DNA of 64,000 bases from Telluribacter roseus (GTDB lineage: Bacteria; Bacteroidota; Bacteroidia; Cytophagales; Spirosomataceae), in assembly GCF_017355915.2 (NCBI RefSeq), contig NZ_JAFEUV020000001.1, positions 434,001-498,000 on the forward strand, given 5' to 3'. Under the pieces are notes generated by a model. The model was not told the origin of the DNA. It made no database searches and was given only the letters and a program-made list of their open reading frames with translations. The translations under genes and the position numbers were made by a program. Below, one piece after another: positions 44,373 to 54,700 of the stretch. Every line of letters begins with the position of its first letter. Position 1 is the stretch's first letter.

Positions 44373-46136
44373 ATGGCAGTACAACTAGAAAGTAATGTTC
44401 TGGATAAAGTAAATGTATGGCTCAATGGTAACTATGACATTGATACCAAAGCCGAAATCCAGGATTTGATTGATAATCAAAAAAACACTGAACTCACCGA
44501 CGCTTTCTATAAGGATCTGGAATTTGGTACGGGTGGTCTGCGGGGGCTGATCGGTATCGGGTCCAACCGCATGAACCGCTACACTATAGGAGCGGCTACC
44601 CAGGGCCTCGCCAACTACCTCAACAAGACATTTGCCGGAGAAACCATCAAAGTAGCCATTGCGCACGATAGCCGTATCAAGTCGGATGAGTTTGCCCGGA
44701 TTACGGCTGACATCTTCTCTGCCAATGGAATCAAAGTGTACCTATTCGATGCGCTGCGGCCTACCCCCGAGCTGTCATTTGCCATCCGATTGCTGGGTTG
44801 CCACAGTGGGGTAGTAGTGACTGCTTCGCACAACCCCAAGGAGTACAATGGCTACAAAGCCTACTGGGTAGATGGCTCACAGGTAGTAGCCCCGCACGAT
44901 AAAAATATTATCACCGAGGTAAATGCTATTACTTCCATTGATGACATCAAATTTGAAGGAGATGAGTCGCTGATTGAGAAGATCAGCACCGAGGTAGACG
45001 AAAAGTACCTGGATCAGATTCTTTCACTGTCTATCTCCAAAGACGCGATCAGCCGCCAGAAAGCCCTCAAAATAGTATATACGCCGCTGCACGGGACAGG
45101 TATCACCCTGGTGCCGCAGTTGCTGCAGCGTATGGGCTTTGAAAATATCACTATAATAGAGGAGCAGGCCGAGCCCAATGGGAATGGTCAGTTCCCGACT
45201 GTAGTATATCCTAATCCGGAAGAGACCGAAGCCATGAGCATAGCTCTGGAAAAGGCCCGGGAAATAGACGCGGATCTGGTGATGGGTACCGACCCCGACT
45301 CGGACCGCGTAGGTATCGGTGCCAAGAACCACCACGGCGAGCTGCAGCTGCTCAATGGTAACCAAACCGCCAGCCTGCTCATATACTACCTCCTGAATGC
45401 CTGGAAAGATGCGGGCAAGCTGACAGGTACTCAATTTGTATGTAAGACCATCGTAACTACCGACCTGATCGACCGCATGGCCGAGGCGTACGGGGTAAAG
45501 TGCTACAATACTCTGACCGGCTTTAAGTACATCGCACAGGTGATCCGCGAGAAGGAAGGGGTGGAGCAGTTTATCGGTGGAGGTGAAGAGAGCTACGGCT
45601 ACCTGATCGGCGATGCCGTTCGGGATAAGGATGCCATTGCCTCCTGCGGTATGATCGCCGAGCTGACGGCTTATGCCAAGGACAAGGGTCTGAGCCTGTT
45701 CGATATGCTCATGGAGATCTACAAGCAGTTTGGATTTTACTACGAAGGCCTGATCTCCCTGACCATGAAGGGTAAGTCAGGAGCCGATGAGATACAGCAG
45801 ATGATGGCTGATTTCCGGGCTAATCCTCCCAAGACTCTGGCGGGTTCGACAGTAATCCGCATGGATGACTACAAAGCCCTAACTACGACGGATCTGCGTA
45901 CGGGCAACCGGGACGAAATACCTTCCGGTGAGATGGGTATTGAGCCTTCTAATGTACTGCAGTTCTTTACTGAAGATGGCACCAAGTTTACCTGCCGTCC
46001 GTCGGGTACTGAGCCCAAGATCAAGTTTTACGTAGGTGTTCGGGCTGCGCTCGAACGTAACGAGGACTTCGATGCGGTATACGATAGCCTCAAGCAGAAA
46101 GTAAAGGCTATTGGCGCAGAGCTGAAACTGCAGTAA
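44373..46136 (+). CDS. Phosphoglucomutase/phosphomannomutase (alpha-D-phosphohexomutase)
   Basis: A 587-residue alpha-D-phosphohexomutase that interconverts sugar 1- and 6-phosphates through a phosphoserine. The active serine is Ser152 in TASHNPKEYNGYK, the magnesium loop is DPDSDRVG at about 307, the sugar-binding loop is GGGEESYGYL and the phosphate-binding loop is RPSGTEPKIKFYVG near the C-terminus. The early FGTGGLRG motif places it with the longer PGM type found in Bacteroidota and Bacillus. It is co-oriented with the glucosidase and may feed glucose units into glycolysis or nucleotide sugars. A strong terminator follows. Confidence 0.94.
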   Translation: MAVQLESNVLDKVNVWLNGNYDIDTKAEIQDLIDNQKNTELTDAFYKDLEFGTGGLRGLIGIGSNRMNRYTIGAATQGLANYLNKTFAGETIKVAIAHDSRIKSDEFARITADIFSANGIKVYLFDALRPTPELSFAIRLLGCHSGVVVTASHNPKEYNGYKAYWVDGSQVVAPHDKNIITEVNAITSIDDIKFEGDESLIEKISTEVDEKYLDQILSLSISKDAISRQKALKIVYTPLHGTGITLVPQLLQRMGFENITIIEEQAEPNGNGQFPTVVYPNPEETEAMSIALEKAREIDADLVMGTDPDSDRVGIGAKNHHGELQLLNGNQTASLLIYYLLNAWKDAGKLTGTQFVCKTIVTTDLIDRMAEAYGVKCYNTLTGFKYIAQVIREKEGVEQFIGGGEESYGYLIGDAVRDKDAIASCGMIAELTAYAKDKGLSLFDMLMEIYKQFGFYYEGLISLTMKGKSGADEIQQMMADFRANPPKTLAGSTVIRMDDYKALTTTDLRTGNRDEIPSGEMGIEPSNVLQFFTEDGTKFTCRPSGTEPKIKFYVGVRAALERNEDFDAVYDSLKQKVKAIGAELKLQ

Positions 46137-46161
46137 GTAGTACGTCCAGCTTTATAATATC

Positions 46162-46193
46162 AATCCTCCGGGGCACGCCCCGGAGGATTTTTT
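46162..46193 (+). terminator. Rho-independent terminator after the phosphohexomutase gene
   Basis: AATCCTCCGGGGC (46162-46174) pairs with GCCCCGGAGGATT (46177-46189) in a long GC-rich stem with a tiny loop, followed by TTTT. It sits between convergent genes, but an A-run for the reverse strand is weak. Confidence 0.88.
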
Positions 46194-46196
46194 ATG

Positions 46197-47234
46197 TTAT
46201 ACGGGCAGGATCACCTTCTCCCGGCTGCTTTGCCAGGCCAGGTCTATAACCCGGGTGGTGAGCAGTACCTCTTCCGGCTTTACAGCCGGTGCGGCTTTAT
46301 TTACAATTACCTTATATAGATTGTCGTAGAAAGGCATGTAGTTGCCGGGGAGGCTTTGGTGTACACCTGTGTAGGCTTCCGAAGAAAGGTGCCCCCAGCG
46401 GTCTTCGGGCTCTTCGCCCCAGGTAGTGGTGTCGGGTAGTACATTCTGCCGCAGTGTTTCTTCCTGTACATCCAGGCCCGTCTTGATAAATGAGCCGGTG
46501 GTACCATGCAGCGTGTAGCGCAGGCTGTTGTTGTACACCATCAGGCTGGACTTCAGCAGTACGCTCTTGTCCGGGTAGTGCAGCCGGATCGCAAAGAAAT
46601 CGTCAATCAGACTCCCTTCGCGAAGTGTCTTTATCTCGGCCGATACGGCTTCGGGTTTCCCGAAGAGCGCCAGGGCCTGGTCTACCAGGTGAGGGCCCAG
46701 GTTGTAGAGGTTACCCCCTCCTTCACCCGACTGTTCTTTCCAGGTATTGGTTACCGGTACGGGACGGTAGCGGTCGTAGCGGCTTTCAAATTCTACTACC
46801 TGCCCGATGGTACCTTCATTGATGAGTTGCTTAATGGTCAGGAAGTCAGAATCCCAGCGGCGGTTCTGGTAGGCCGTGATCATCAACCCTTTCTGAGCGG
46901 CCAGTTCCACCAGTTCCCGCGCTTCCTGCTCCGTATTGGCAAACGGTTTTTCGATCACCACGTGCTTTCCTTTCTGGAGTGCAGCCTTCGCGTAATCAAA
47001 GTGCGTATCGTTGGGGGTACATATAAATACCAGATCTATGGCTTCGTCGGCCAGTAGCTCTTCGACCGACCGCACGTTTTCAATGGATGAATCAAATTCC
47101 TGAGCCTCGTTCTTACTTCGTTCCATTACTTTTTTTAGTCGAAAATGAGGATTGACGGAAAGAAAAGGAGCATGAAAATAACGGCCCGAAAGACCAAAGC
47201 CAATTAGGCCAACCTGCAGTATTTTGTCTGACAT
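46197..47234 (-). CDS. Gfo/Idh/MocA family oxidoreductase
   Basis: A 345-residue NAD(P)-dependent dehydrogenase. The N-terminal Rossmann fold has GLIGFGLSGRYFHAPF, CTPNDTHFDYAKAAL and the signature lysine in HVVIEKPFANTEQEA at about residue 95. The C-terminal alpha/beta domain has GGGNLYNLGPHLVDQALALFG, with the active-site His in PHLVDQ. These enzymes oxidise or reduce sugars, inositols and related polyols, and specificity cannot be read from sequence. Cytoplasmic. It is convergent with the phosphohexomutase and divergent from tsaE. Confidence 0.9.
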   Translation of the reverse strand: MSDKILQVGLIGFGLSGRYFHAPFLSVNPHFRLKKVMERSKNEAQEFDSSIENVRSVEELLADEAIDLVFICTPNDTHFDYAKAALQKGKHVVIEKPFANTEQEARELVELAAQKGLMITAYQNRRWDSDFLTIKQLINEGTIGQVVEFESRYDRYRPVPVTNTWKEQSGEGGGNLYNLGPHLVDQALALFGKPEAVSAEIKTLREGSLIDDFFAIRLHYPDKSVLLKSSLMVYNNSLRYTLHGTTGSFIKTGLDVQEETLRQNVLPDTTTWGEEPEDRWGHLSSEAYTGVHQSLPGNYMPFYDNLYKVIVNKAAPAVKPEEVLLTTRVIDLAWQSSREKVILPV

Positions 47235-47386
47235 CTTAAAGTAGATTAGTATGAGTTAGAGAGTGACATATTGGAAAAGCATAGATAATGACACTTTTAA
47301 TAGTACCTGGCCCGTAAAACTACTCCATTTAATGAACTAAGAAGAGCTCAGTTAGAGCAGGTAGGAGTATCGTGGCAAAAAAATCA

Positions 47387-47394
47387 TATTTTTG
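47387..47394 (+). promoter_or_regulatory. -7 promoter element of the tsaE operon
   Basis: TATTTTTG is an exact TAnnTTTG match ending 4 bp before the tsaE ATG at 47399. The transcript would therefore be leaderless or nearly so. A -33 box is not clear. Confidence 0.45.
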
Positions 47395-47398
47395 CGCT

Positions 47399-47872
47399 AT
47401 GAAAGCCCCTGACATCATGATCCGGTTCCGGGATCTGTCCGAGTTAGATTCCGTTGCTTCCCAACTCCTGGCGCTGGGTGATGAAGTGCCCGTGTGGCTG
47501 TTTGAAGGGGATATGGGAGCCGGAAAAACTACCCTGATTAAAAAACTTTGTAGTCAGTTGGGGGTTGTTTCAGTAGTACAAAGCCCGACTTTCGCTTTGG
47601 TCAATGAGTATGTGACGGATCAGGGAAGAGTAATATACCACTTCGATTTTTATCGGATCAGAAACGAAGCGGAAGCTCTTGATATGGGAGTAGAAGAATA
47701 TTTCTATTCAGGTGATCATTGTTTTGTGGAGTGGCCCGGGAAGATACCTTCCTTGTGGCCTTCCAGCTACCTGCTTGTTGAAGTCACTGCTGATGAAGAG
47801 GGTGAACGTACCGTACAAGCCACTATTATTACTAACGAATTAAATGCTACGCAATGGGACAGCCTCAGGTAA
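47399..47872 (+). CDS. tsaE: tRNA threonylcarbamoyladenosine biosynthesis ATPase TsaE
   Basis: A 157-residue P-loop ATPase that with TsaB and TsaD makes the t6A modification at position 37 of tRNAs reading ANN codons. Walker A EGDMGAGKTTL is at residues 36-46, followed by SPTFALVNEY and HFDFYRI, which are diagnostic of the family, and the FVEWPGKIPS segment. The start at 47399 follows a -7 promoter box directly. The last 19 bp overlap the next gene (ald), suggesting translational coupling. Confidence 0.94.
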   Translation: MKAPDIMIRFRDLSELDSVASQLLALGDEVPVWLFEGDMGAGKTTLIKKLCSQLGVVSVVQSPTFALVNEYVTDQGRVIYHFDFYRIRNEAEALDMGVEEYFYSGDHCFVEWPGKIPSLWPSSYLLVEVTADEEGERTVQATIITNELNATQWDSLR

Positions 47873-49080
47873 CAGGTTTTGAAGAATTAGCCAAACAAAC
47901 GGCCCTGTACCCTCAGGAGTCTTTGGCAGCTGTCAAAACCAACAATAACTCGCTGCACATAGGCCTCCCCCGCGAAATATCTCTGCAAGAAAACCGCATT
48001 GCTCTTACTCCCGACGCGGTGTCGATCCTGGTACGGAACGGCCACGATGTATGGGTGGAAAAAGGAGCGGGTGAAGAAGCAAACTACCGTGATCATGAGT
48101 ACAGTGAGGCGGGAGCCCTGATTGTACCGGGGCCCGAGGAGGTATACAAGTCCAACCTCATCCTGAAAGTGGAGCCCCTGGTCGAAGAGGAGTTTAAATA
48201 CATCAAATCGGGCTCTACCGTTATATCAGCACTCAATCTGCCCAGTCTGGAAAGGGGGTACTTCGAGAAGCTGAATCAGAACAAGATTACGGCTATTGGG
48301 TACGAGCTCATTGAAGATCAGGTCGGTGGGATGCCCGTGATCCGGGCCATGAGCGAAATAGCGGGTAGTGCCGTGCTGCTCATCGCGGCCGAGTACCTGA
48401 GCAATGCCAACGGTGGGAGAGGAGTAATACTGGGGGGAATTACGGGAGTGCCACCTACCAAGGTAGTCATACTGGGGGCAGGTACGGTGGCCGAATACGC
48501 CGCCCGGGCCGCTCTGGGGCTGGGGGCTGATATCAAGGTATTTGACAAGCACATCTACCGTCTGCAGCGTCTGAAGTACGCCGTAGGCCAGAACATATAT
48601 ACCTCCATCATTGACTCGGATACGCTCACCGAAGCCATTAGCCGGGCCGATGTGGTCATAGGAGCCATGCGGGCGGAAGACGGATGGAGCCCCTGTGTGG
48701 TAACGGACGAGATGGTGTCACGAATGAGACCCGGCTCCGTCATTATCGATGTTAGTATTGATCAGGGGGGCTGTTTTGAATCCTCACGCATGACCACGCA
48801 CCGGCAGCCCGTATTCCGTCACCACGATATTGTCCATTACTGTGTACCCAATATTCCTTCACGGGTAGCTTACACGGCCAGTGCCGCTCTGAGTAATATA
48901 TTTCTGCCTTTTTTACTGCAGACAGGTACTATAGGGGGTATTGAGGAAATGATTTATGCCAATCGGTGGTTTATGAAAGGGGTGTACAGCCACAGAGGAA
49001 CTCTTACCAATCCATTCATAGCACGTAAGTACAACATGCGCTATAAAGACCTGACCCTTTTGCTGGCTGCCCGCATGTAG
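47854..49080 (+). CDS. ald: Alanine dehydrogenase
   Basis: A 408-residue NAD-dependent enzyme that reversibly deaminates L-alanine to pyruvate. Family motifs: GLPREISLQENRIALTPDAV near 37, a substrate-binding lysine in ILKVEPL near 110, the Rossmann GAGTVAEYAARAALGLGADI near 208-228 and DVSIDQGGCFESS near 290. The family is usually about 370 residues; the first 34 here (GFEELAKQTALYPQESLAA...) are an extra N-terminal extension common in Cytophagales. It overlaps tsaE by 19 bp in another frame and is followed 46 bp later by a small hypothetical gene. Confidence 0.93.
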   Translation: MGQPQVTGFEELAKQTALYPQESLAAVKTNNNSLHIGLPREISLQENRIALTPDAVSILVRNGHDVWVEKGAGEEANYRDHEYSEAGALIVPGPEEVYKSNLILKVEPLVEEEFKYIKSGSTVISALNLPSLERGYFEKLNQNKITAIGYELIEDQVGGMPVIRAMSEIAGSAVLLIAAEYLSNANGGRGVILGGITGVPPTKVVILGAGTVAEYAARAALGLGADIKVFDKHIYRLQRLKYAVGQNIYTSIIDSDTLTEAISRADVVIGAMRAEDGWSPCVVTDEMVSRMRPGSVIIDVSIDQGGCFESSRMTTHRQPVFRHHDIVHYCVPNIPSRVAYTASAALSNIFLPFLLQTGTIGGIEEMIYANRWFMKGVYSHRGTLTNPFIARKYNMRYKDLTLLLAARM

Positions 49081-49126
49081 TAGGGATGAGGTACCTGACG
49101 GTACCCAAAACAAAACACGTTATAGA

Positions 49127-49531
49127 ATGATTAATCATAGCAACGAAAACGTACTGATGGACGATGCCAACTCGCCCGAAGTGAATAAAAAACTTCTGGG
49201 GATGGTGTCGGAGGATTTTGTGAAAGTGGCCGATCAACTCAAAGAGGCTTCCTATCAGATCAGGAAGAGAGGATTTTCGGAACATCCCGTGTTTGTAACG
49301 TCGAGGGACTATGTAGAGATAGGCGTCTTACTGCTCGGGGCAACGGAGCTAACCAACCAGTGGAATTACCGGGCTTCCTTCCTGCAGGAGTTCATTGACC
49401 GCAATCTGGTAGGGCAGGAGTCCGAAGAGTTATTTAAAGAAAACTATAAAAACGCCGATGAGTACTGTTGCCTCTTTGTCATTCATGGCGACTTTGCCGG
49501 TTTTATATTTGTACCCTATCCGGAAGACTAG
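49127..49531 (+). CDS. Conserved-looking hypothetical protein
   Basis: A 134-residue soluble protein that I do not recognise by family. It is rich in acidic residues, without signal peptide or transmembrane helix. A central helix-rich part (LLGMVSEDFVKVADQLKEASYQIRKRGFSEHPVFV) leads to strand-like segments (VEIGVLLLGATELTNQWNYRASFLQEF, YCCLFVIHGDFAGFIFVPYP). Its place directly after ald in the same orientation suggests it belongs to the tsaE-ald transcript. A strong terminator follows. Confidence 0.75.
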   Translation: MINHSNENVLMDDANSPEVNKKLLGMVSEDFVKVADQLKEASYQIRKRGFSEHPVFVTSRDYVEIGVLLLGATELTNQWNYRASFLQEFIDRNLVGQESEELFKENYKNADEYCCLFVIHGDFAGFIFVPYPED

Positions 49532-49585
49532 CCTAACATAGTGACTCATGTACCTAGCTGATTATCAATAGACACAATATTTAGG

Positions 49586-49613
49586 AGCAGATACTGACCG
49601 TATCTGCTTTTTT
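49586..49613 (+). terminator. Rho-independent terminator after the tsaE-ald unit
   Basis: AGCAGATAC (49586-49594) pairs with GTATCTGCT (49600-49608) over 9 bp around tgacc, followed by TTTTTT. Confidence 0.88.
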
Positions 49614-49796
49614 AGTAAGTAACCCAGTAACGAGTATATCTATACTTTACATCTTACCTTTGCTCAGCCGGCTTATCGCTGCCTGAGGAGTGGTAAGCTG
49701 ACTGAGCAAGACTGGACTATAACGGGTAAAGCTCCTGCCGGACCTGCCTTAATTGAAACCTTATTTACCACTTTAACGACGCTGATCGGGAATACA

Positions 49797-51470
49797 ATGA
49801 ATAGTAAACCAAAAGCTATCCTTCTCTCCATTGCCCTACTGTTTCCTGTTGTTGTTTATCTCATCTATGTTATTGCCAACGCCGTACCGGTCTTCTTTGC
49901 GGATGATTTCCATCTGCTTAAGACGATCGTATGGGGGCAGGAGGCTCCCAGTCTTTCGGAGAAGTACATGCTGCTGATCCAGCAGCACAACGAGCACCGT
50001 ATCCTGATCCCCCGGCTGCTCACCTGGCTGGATTACCTCCTGGAGGGGAGTATCAACTGGGTAAGTCTCATCGTGTTTGGTAACCTGCTCTGGATCGCTA
50101 CGCTTTGGTTTTTCTGGAAGGCTTTTAAGTCGTTAGAAGTACCTTACTGGTTGTTTATCCCCCTGCCCTGGATCCTGTTTCAGCCCCAGTACTACGATAA
50201 TGTTACCTGGAGCATCAGTATCCTACAGCAGTCGGTCATTGTGTTCTGGTTTGGTCTGATCGCCTACCTGTGTGCACAGAACAAGTACCGCTGGGCGGTG
50301 GCAGTGGCGGTACTGGCCACTTTTACCCATGGTAACGGTATCTTCAGTTTTATCGTCATCGGAGCCATGATTGTACTGGAGCGCAAGTGGAAGGAAGCGG
50401 CCATCTGTCTGATCGTAATGGTACTGGTAGCCTTGCACTACTTCTGGGACTTCGGTAAAGGCCCCAACGCCGACTTCACGCGCAGCCTTTCCAATCCGGT
50501 ACGTCTGGTAGCTTCGTTCTTCGCCTTCTTCGGTACCATGACCAAGGTCATGCTTACCAATCCGCTCTATGCCGCCGCGCTGGGGGCAGTCCTGTTTATG
50601 ATACCGGCCCTGTACCTGTTGCCCAGGCTGTTTCCCGTGTTCCGAAAGCCGCTCAACCTGAGCTTTTTTGATAAGATTCTGCTGGGCAACCTGCTGTTCC
50701 TGGCTATTACCGGTGCCCTGGTGAGTGTGTCCAGGAGCTGGGGAGGCATCGAGACCATCATAGCCCCCCGCTACCAGCACTATTCCCCCTACGTATGCGC
50801 CTGGACGTATCTGGTGCTGATCAGGCTCACGGCAGGCTACCTGCGTAATGCAGTGGGTGTGGTATTCCTGGTAGGTGGTATACTGTTCAATGGGTTGGCG
50901 TACTTCGTGTACACACAGGAGATCAAGTTTCGTAGGGATTGGCTGGTGGCCGATGATACTAACTGGACCAACCATAAGCGGTTCCTGCAGTACAACGATT
51001 TCTTCAACGATAACATCAGGAAAGAGTACGGCGAAGCCGAGTCGCGGGGGATCTGTGCCACCAGGAGTCATTTCAACACACTAGCCCGGTACACGATGGG
51101 TAATGGAGTAGTACCTCTCGAATTTTCAACCAATACGTTTGTGATGGAGGCGGCGGACTGGCGCGAGGAGCATCAGAATCTGCGTATAGCTAATACCACC
51201 GTGGAGGCAGACAATATTTTCCTTTGCTTCAAAGCAGCTAATCATAAAGAGTACTGGGTACCCGTACAGAAGCACCGGAATTCGGTGCAGAGCTTCCTGA
51301 GTACCGGTAGCCACTACAAGCCCGGCTTCATTACGGATATGTTACCTGAGAACTTAGCACCGGGTGAATATCGACTCGGCGTACTGGTCAATAATACCTT
51401 CTACTGGACCGACTCAAGAGCCCTTATTCAGGAGAATAAGAGCGTGTCAATAAAAAAAGGTAATAATTAG
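49797..51470 (+). CDS. Polytopic membrane protein of unknown function
   Basis: A 557-residue protein with about ten hydrophobic segments across residues 8-390, for example LLSIALLFPVVVYLIYVIANA, WVSLIVFGNLLWIATLWFFW, WAVAVAVLATFTHGNGIFSF and VVFLVGGILFNGLAYFV. The FFADDFHLLKTI near residue 35 and HNEHRILIPRLL near 65 recall the first external loop of membrane glycosyltransferases of the GT-C or GtrII type, where an aspartate pair binds a lipid-linked sugar; that role is inference. A soluble C-terminal domain (about 400-557) may be periplasmic. It lies alone before the SusCD locus and there is no clear operon partner. Confidence 0.75.
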   Translation: MNSKPKAILLSIALLFPVVVYLIYVIANAVPVFFADDFHLLKTIVWGQEAPSLSEKYMLLIQQHNEHRILIPRLLTWLDYLLEGSINWVSLIVFGNLLWIATLWFFWKAFKSLEVPYWLFIPLPWILFQPQYYDNVTWSISILQQSVIVFWFGLIAYLCAQNKYRWAVAVAVLATFTHGNGIFSFIVIGAMIVLERKWKEAAICLIVMVLVALHYFWDFGKGPNADFTRSLSNPVRLVASFFAFFGTMTKVMLTNPLYAAALGAVLFMIPALYLLPRLFPVFRKPLNLSFFDKILLGNLLFLAITGALVSVSRSWGGIETIIAPRYQHYSPYVCAWTYLVLIRLTAGYLRNAVGVVFLVGGILFNGLAYFVYTQEIKFRRDWLVADDTNWTNHKRFLQYNDFFNDNIRKEYGEAESRGICATRSHFNTLARYTMGNGVVPLEFSTNTFVMEAADWREEHQNLRIANTTVEADNIFLCFKAANHKEYWVPVQKHRNSVQSFLSTGSHYKPGFITDMLPENLAPGEYRLGVLVNNTFYWTDSRALIQENKSVSIKKGNN

Positions 51471-51683
51471 GATCTGTAAAATAATATTTTGAAGTAGTTG
51501 TATGCAGTTACTTATAGGTACTGTGTATATACAAAAGTGGAGTATGTCGTTCGGCTGCTGATGAAGATGATGCTCCTTCATATTTAGTACTGGATAAAAA
51601 ATAAATTGCATTTTTCGTAGTAGGTTTGGCCTCACTGTGTTACTATAACACGAATGATTTGTAATAAAAATTAATTTGTTGTA

Positions 51684-51742
51684 ACTGGTTATCTAAATAT
51701 TTAATTTTCAAACCAGTCAAACATTTAATTTTCAACTCAGTC
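51684..51742 (+). promoter_or_regulatory. Direct and inverted repeats upstream of susC
   Basis: ATTTAATTTTCAA followed by CAGTC occurs twice with a 24-bp period (51699-51718 and 51723-51742). ACTGGTT (51684-51690) is the inverse of AACCAGT (51711-51717). They lie 25-80 bp before the ATG at 51765, the position expected for operators of a regulated SusCD locus. Confidence 0.45.
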
Positions 51743-51764
51743 CTAACAAATCCTTCGAACATCT

Positions 51765-54700
51765 ATGGTCAAAAAATTACCTCTCAGGTTGCTCCTCTGT
51801 GTATGGGCAACCTTTTTTGTTACACACCTATTTGCGCAGGACCGGCAGGTCACGGGTCGCATTCAGGATGAAGGCGGCGCCGGTATGCCGGGTGTGAGTG
51901 TACTCGTAAAAGGTACCACGCGAGGTACTACTTCTGACGCGGAAGGTAATTTCAGTATTGGGGTAGCAGGCGGCTCTGCTACGCTGGTGTTTTCTTCGGT
52001 GGGCTTCGAAACCAAGGAAGTACCTGTAACGGCTTCGACTTCAACCCTAACTGTAAGTATGACGCCGGATGTACGGAGCCTGGGTGAAGTGGTAGTAACG
52101 GCCCTTGGTATTGAACGTAGCGCCAAGACGCTGACTTACTCAACTCAGCAGATCAGTGGAAAGCAGCTTACTGATGTACGTGATGCTAACTTTGTGAATA
52201 CACTTTCCGGTAAAATCGCCGGGGTAGTGATCACACAGGGTGCTTCGGGCCCCGGTTCGGCTACCCGTGTTACGTTACGTGGTAACCGTTCGATCAGTGG
52301 TAACAATAATGCCCTGTTTGTAGTGGACGGAGTACCCATCGATAATACCGTACAGGGGCAGGTAGGTAGTGACTTCGGAGGAATCAATGGAAGTGACGGA
52401 GCGGCCAACATCAACCCGGACGACATCGAGTCAATGAACGTACTGAAGGGAGCTGCTGCTGCCGCTCTTTACGGTAGCCGGGCTGCCAATGGTGTGATCA
52501 TGATCACTACCAAGAAGGGTAAGGCCGGACGAGTATCCGCCGACATCAACTCAGGAGTAGTAGTTGAATCACCTTTTCTGTTGCCGGCACTTCAGAACAC
52601 CTATGGTCAGGGAAACGGGGGTGTAAACAGCGACCGGGCCAGTGGTAGCTGGGGTGCCCAAACTACTACGTACCCTAACAACATCGGCGACTTCTTCCGC
52701 AACGCTATCTCAACCAACAACTCAATAGGTGTATCGGGTGGTACCGAGAATGTACAGACCTACCTGTCGTATACCAACAATTACAACCAGGGCTTGCTGC
52801 CTAACAACGATCTGTCGCGTCATACGCTGAACCTGCGTATCAACTCACAGGTGTCGAAGCGCCTGACTACCGATGCCAAGATCACCTACACCAATCAGCA
52901 GATCAACAACAAGCCCCGTTCGGGTGAAGAGAGTGCGGTAGTGATGAACCTGTATAAGATCCCCCGCAGTGTGGATCTGAACCAGTACCGCACCTTCCAG
53001 GATGAGAATGGCATTCCTACCTACTGGACCACCTCATCCATCTACATGAACCCCTTCTGGACCATCAATAAGACCTCTGACCTGGAGCGTCGTAACCGCA
53101 CCATTCTGCTGGGATCGGCCAGGTACCAGCTTACCGACTGGCTGAACATCCAGGGACGCGTCAGCTTTGACCGCTACGACGACCGCTATAACCGTAGCTG
53201 GGCCGACCGTACGCTGCTGTTTGCCGGTCCCGGTGGCTCGTACCAGGATTTTACCAACGATGTACTGGAACGGAACATGGACGTAATTGTATCCGGAAAC
53301 AACCAGGTAGGTCAGGACATCAATATATCGTATAACTTCGGTGCGGGTCAGACCTACAAGAAGTTTTCGCAAGTAGGTGCTAATGCTACGGGTCTGCTGG
53401 TACCTAATAAGTTTGACCTGTCATTTGCCAGAGCACTGCGACAAATCGCTGGTTTCTCCGAAAAAGAGCTGCAGTACGTATTTGGTACGGCTACGTTCAC
53501 CTACCGCGACTACCTGACGCTGGATATGTCGGCCCGTAACGACTGGTCGTCGACCTTGCCTGCTCCTCACTCGTACTTCTATCCTGCTTTTGGTGCTAAC
53601 TTCATCCTGTCCGATGCGATGCAGATGCCAGATTGGGTAAGCTTTGCCAAGGTACGTGGTTCATGGGCTCAGGTAGGTAACGACACTGATCCGTATCTGA
53701 TCGCTCAGACCTACTCATTCTCACAGGGTGGTACGGGTGGTTTTATCTCAAGAGACCCGACACAGCCTGCGATCAGCCTGAAGCCTGAGATTTCTTCATC
53801 CACTGAGTTTGGTGTAGACCTGCGTTTCTTTGGTGGCCGTCTGGGTATTGATGCTACCTACTACAATAGCAACACCGTAAACCAGCTGCTGACCCTGGGT
53901 CTGGCACCTGCCTCTGGATTCTCCAACCAGTTTATCAATGCCGGAAAGATCAATAACAGAGGGGTTGAGTTTACCATCACCGGTAAGCCTTTGAGAAGCT
54001 CAGATCTTAACTGGGACATGACCCTGAACTTTGCGCGTAACGTCAATACCATCGTAGAGCTGCATCCTGATATCAAGATCGCCTTCCTGGCCGGTGGATT
54101 TGGTCGTACGGCGGGTCCGGTGGTAGCCGAGGGAGGCTCGTACGGCGATCTGTACGCGCAGCGCTGGAAGCGTGATGAGCAGGGACGTTTTGTGGTGGAT
54201 GCCAACGGTAAGCCCGTAGCTACTTCCAACGAGAAGATCGGAAACTTCAACCCTAAGTTTACTCTGGGCTTCAACAACCAGTTTAGCTACAAAAACTTCG
54301 TCGCCAGCTTCCTGATCGACGGTCGCTTCGGTGGGGTGATGACCTCAGGTACCCAGGCTAACCTGGCCTTTGACGGTAATGCCGACTATACCCTTGCTAA
54401 CCGTGAGGGCGGCTGGGTACTGCCTGCCGTGACTGCCTCGGGCGAAACCAACACCAAAGCGATCGACGCCGAGACCTTCTGGACTACGGTATCGGGTGGT
54501 CGCTACTCGTGGGGTGAGTTCTTTACCTACTCAACTACCAACGTGCGTCTGAGAGAGCTGTCGCTAGGCTATTCGTTCAGAACACCGGCCAACTTCTTCA
54601 TCAAGAATGCCCGCCTGTCGCTGGTGGCGCGTAACCTGTTCTTCCTGTACCGTGGCTACGCAACGCTGGATATTCCGGGTGTAGAGAAGCGTAAGCTGCC

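Noticed and set aside
50223-51071. 282-codon minus-strand frame inside the membrane protein gene
   Set aside because: Charged, low-complexity translation antisense to clear transmembrane helices.
53034-53372. Minus-strand frame inside susC
   Set aside because: Antisense shadow of a well-supported barrel.
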